A stretch of DNA of 64,000 nt from Bradyrhizobium sp. WSM1417 (GTDB lineage: Bacteria; Pseudomonadota; Alphaproteobacteria; Rhizobiales; Xanthobacteraceae). This document shows, piece by piece, positions 62,409 through 64,000 of the stretch. The DNA is taken from positions 6,559,831-6,623,830 of the forward strand of contig NZ_KI911783.1 in assembly GCF_000515415.1 (NCBI RefSeq), read 5' to 3'. Both the position numbers and the translations under genes were made by a program. Numbering within the stretch: position 1 is the stretch's first letter; every line of letters begins with the position of its first letter. The notes beneath the pieces were generated by a model that searched no databases, was not told where the DNA came from, and saw only the letters and a program-made list of their open reading frames with translations.

Positions 62409-62458
62409 AAAGCGCGGACGGCGGCGCATGACGCACGCCGTCCCGCTTCCGCGTGACC

Positions 62459-64000
62459 TTACGACAGCGCCCCGAGCACGCCGCGCGTCGCCTTGTCGAT
62501 CTCCTCGACATAACGGCGGCGGGCGAAGGTCTCGGTGAGGAAGCCGACCACCTTGCGGCTGTCGGTGGAATCGACCACCGCCAGCATCTCGGCCTCCGCC
62601 TCGTCGAACACCGCCATCGCCGACTTCACGTTCATTTCCGGGATCAGCACGATCTCGGTCAGGCGCGCGAGCTCGATCACCTGGATTTCGTCGGCGATGG
62701 TGTCGAGGTCGCCCGAGAACAGGTCGGGCAGGAGGACGAGGCCGACATATTCGTCCGCATTGTTGACGATGACGATCCCGGGCCGCGAGCCCAGCGCGAA
62801 TTCACGGCGGACTGCGGCAATCGTCGTGGTCGACGGCACCTTGCCGACATCGGAGCGCATCAACCGCTCGACGGTGAGGTTGCGCAGCCAGCCGACGTCG
62901 TTGGCGCTGCGGATGGTCTCGCCGCGCAGATGCAGACGCCAGGTCGAGAAGGAGTGGCCGAACATGAAGCGGACGCAGATCGAGGTGACGATGCAGCCGG
63001 CGAGCACCACGGCGGTGACGTCGACGTTCCGGGTCATCTCGAGCACGAGGAACGACATCGTTAAGGGACCGCCTACGATGGCGACGCCGAGCGTCGCCAT
63101 GCCCGTCAGCATCGCGACCAGCGGATCGATCACGAAGTTCGGGCTGATCAAGACCAGCACCGCGGCAAAGAACTTTCCGATCAGGCTGCCGACGAACAAC
63201 GAGGCAAAGAACAGCCCGCCGCGGAAGCCGGAGGCGAGCGAGATCAGGCAGGCCGTCACCTTCAAGGCGATGACCAGCGCGATCAGGCCGATCGTCATGT
63301 CGTGAAAGAGATCGAGCACCATCGCGCCGTGGCCGGCCGCCAGCACCTGCGGCGTGACAATCGCAAAGCCGCCGACGATGAGGCCGCCGATCACCGGGCG
63401 CAGCCAGACCGGCAGCCACTTGAACAGGCGCTCGAACATCGAGGACGAGCGCATCACGGCGATGCCGACGCCGCTGGTGACGAGCGCGAGACCGATCAGC
63501 GCCAGATACTGCTCGACGCCGACGGCGCTGACCTTGGGTATTTCGAGCGAGTATGGCGCGCCGCCGAGCCATTGCGCGGTCAGTGCACCCGCGAGCGAGG
63601 CGGCGAGGATCGGCGCGGCGCTGCCGACCGAATAGACGCCGACGATCAGCTCGCAGGCGTAGAAGGCCCCGGTGATCGGTGCACCGAACGCCGCCGCGAT
63701 CGCCGCTGCGGCGCCGCAGCCGACGATCAGGCGCAGATCGTTGCGGCGCAGATTGAAGAACTTGCCGAGCAGCGAGGCGATGCCCGAGCCGATCTGGGTG
63801 TAGCCGGCCTCGAGGCCGACGGAGGCGCCGCAGCCGTTCGAGATCAGCGTCTGGCTCGACACCACCACGCTGTCGCGCATCGACAGATTGCCGCCACGCA
63901 GCGCGTTCGCCTCGATTGGATCGACCGCGCTGGAGAGCTTGAGCCGTCGGCGCCACCACTCCATGATACCGAGCGCCAATCCGCCCAGCGCGGGCGCGAT
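62459..64000 (-). CDS. CLC-family chloride channel/antiporter with CBS domains (5' end beyond window)
   Basis: The frame runs off the right edge, so the N-terminus (including the first selectivity loop) is missing. Visible are GCGASVGLEAGYTQIGSGIA, the equivalent of the G-K/R-E-G-P selectivity motif but with Leu-Glu-Ala, GAPITGAFYACELIVGVYSV, GFRGGLFFASLFVGSLIG, and a C-terminal pair of CBS domains (LRNLTVERLMRSDVGKVPST and IVIVNNADEYVGLVLLPDLF). The gating Glu position is kept while its neighbours are altered, so it could be a channel or a proton-coupled exchanger. The CBS part probably senses nucleotides. Five hundred and thirteen codons are present in the window. Confidence 0.85.
   Translation of the reverse strand: MAPALGGLALGIMEWWRRRLKLSSAVDPIEANALRGGNLSMRDSVVVSSQTLISNGCGASVGLEAGYTQIGSGIASLLGKFFNLRRNDLRLIVGCGAAAAIAAAFGAPITGAFYACELIVGVYSVGSAAPILAASLAGALTAQWLGGAPYSLEIPKVSAVGVEQYLALIGLALVTSGVGIAVMRSSSMFERLFKWLPVWLRPVIGGLIVGGFAIVTPQVLAAGHGAMVLDLFHDMTIGLIALVIALKVTACLISLASGFRGGLFFASLFVGSLIGKFFAAVLVLISPNFVIDPLVAMLTGMATLGVAIVGGPLTMSFLVLEMTRNVDVTAVVLAGCIVTSICVRFMFGHSFSTWRLHLRGETIRSANDVGWLRNLTVERLMRSDVGKVPSTTTIAAVRREFALGSRPGIVIVNNADEYVGLVLLPDLFSGDLDTIADEIQVIELARLTEIVLIPEMNVKSAMAVFDEAEAEMLAVVDSTDSRKVVGFLTETFARRRYVEEIDKATRGVLGALS

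Overview
The window looks like chromosomal DNA of a Bradyrhizobium-type alphaproteobacterium (Rhizobiales). It is GC-rich throughout and carries a GcrA-family regulator, a phasin, sigma-54 (RpoN) type promoters, short hypothetical genes resembling families I associate with Bradyrhizobium, and short dispersed intergenic repeats. The genus is inferred from gene families and style, not from a marker gene; I saw no rRNA, tRNA or CRISPR array.

Layout. 0.06-1.5 kb: a FAD monooxygenase. 1.5-6.9 kb: an accessory, visibly less GC-rich stretch with a decayed IS1182-like transposase, a polytopic glycosyltransferase-like protein, an Imm11-like gene, a frameshifted DUF4261 gene, another frameshifted small gene and two copies of a dispersed repeat. 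6.9-10.5 kb: about a dozen very small genes, several overlapping by 4 bp and two encoding zinc ribbons, ending in a third copy of the repeat. 10.6-17 kb: a non-canonical NRAMP transporter, an enolase-superfamily enzyme, a SoxC-like sulfite dehydrogenase with its cytochrome c, and arginase. 17-23 kb: a FecR-domain exported protein and a CHASE2-PAS-GGDEF-EAL protein, divergent from a TpsB-type outer-membrane transporter. 23-30 kb: hydrolase, cytochrome, phasin, small genes, then a GcrA-like regulator divergent from a self-cleaving (S24) repressor, with matching operator palindromes in three promoters, and a quinone oxidoreductase. 30-36.7 kb: a MoxR ATPase/VWA pair (CoxD/CoxE-like), the C4-dicarboxylate transporter DctA with a textbook sigma-54 promoter, and an unidentified glycosidase-like protein.

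36.8-59.7 kb is a purine and ureide nitrogen-scavenging region. It holds an allantoate amidohydrolase-type enzyme; two complete BMP-type ABC importers (38.5-43.9 and 46.2-50.9 kb), the first containing a biuret-amidohydrolase-like gene and followed by a guanine-deaminase-like gene; an outer-membrane channel between them; an 8-oxoguanine deaminase; a two-gene xanthine dehydrogenase with fused Fe-S and molybdenum subunits; an NCS2 urate/xanthine permease; a fused OHCU decarboxylase/HIU hydrolase; PuuE allantoinase; and a DUF3830 protein. Together these cover import of purines, deamination and oxidation to urate, and conversion of 5-hydroxyisourate through allantoin toward ureidoglycolate. The urate-oxidising step itself is missing from the window. 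Sigma-54 promoters precede the first ABC operon and the xanthine dehydrogenase genes, which fits nitrogen-limitation control.

59.7-64 kb: small secreted proteins, repeat-rich intergenic DNA, a DUF2798 membrane protein and a CLC-type chloride channel that runs off the right edge.
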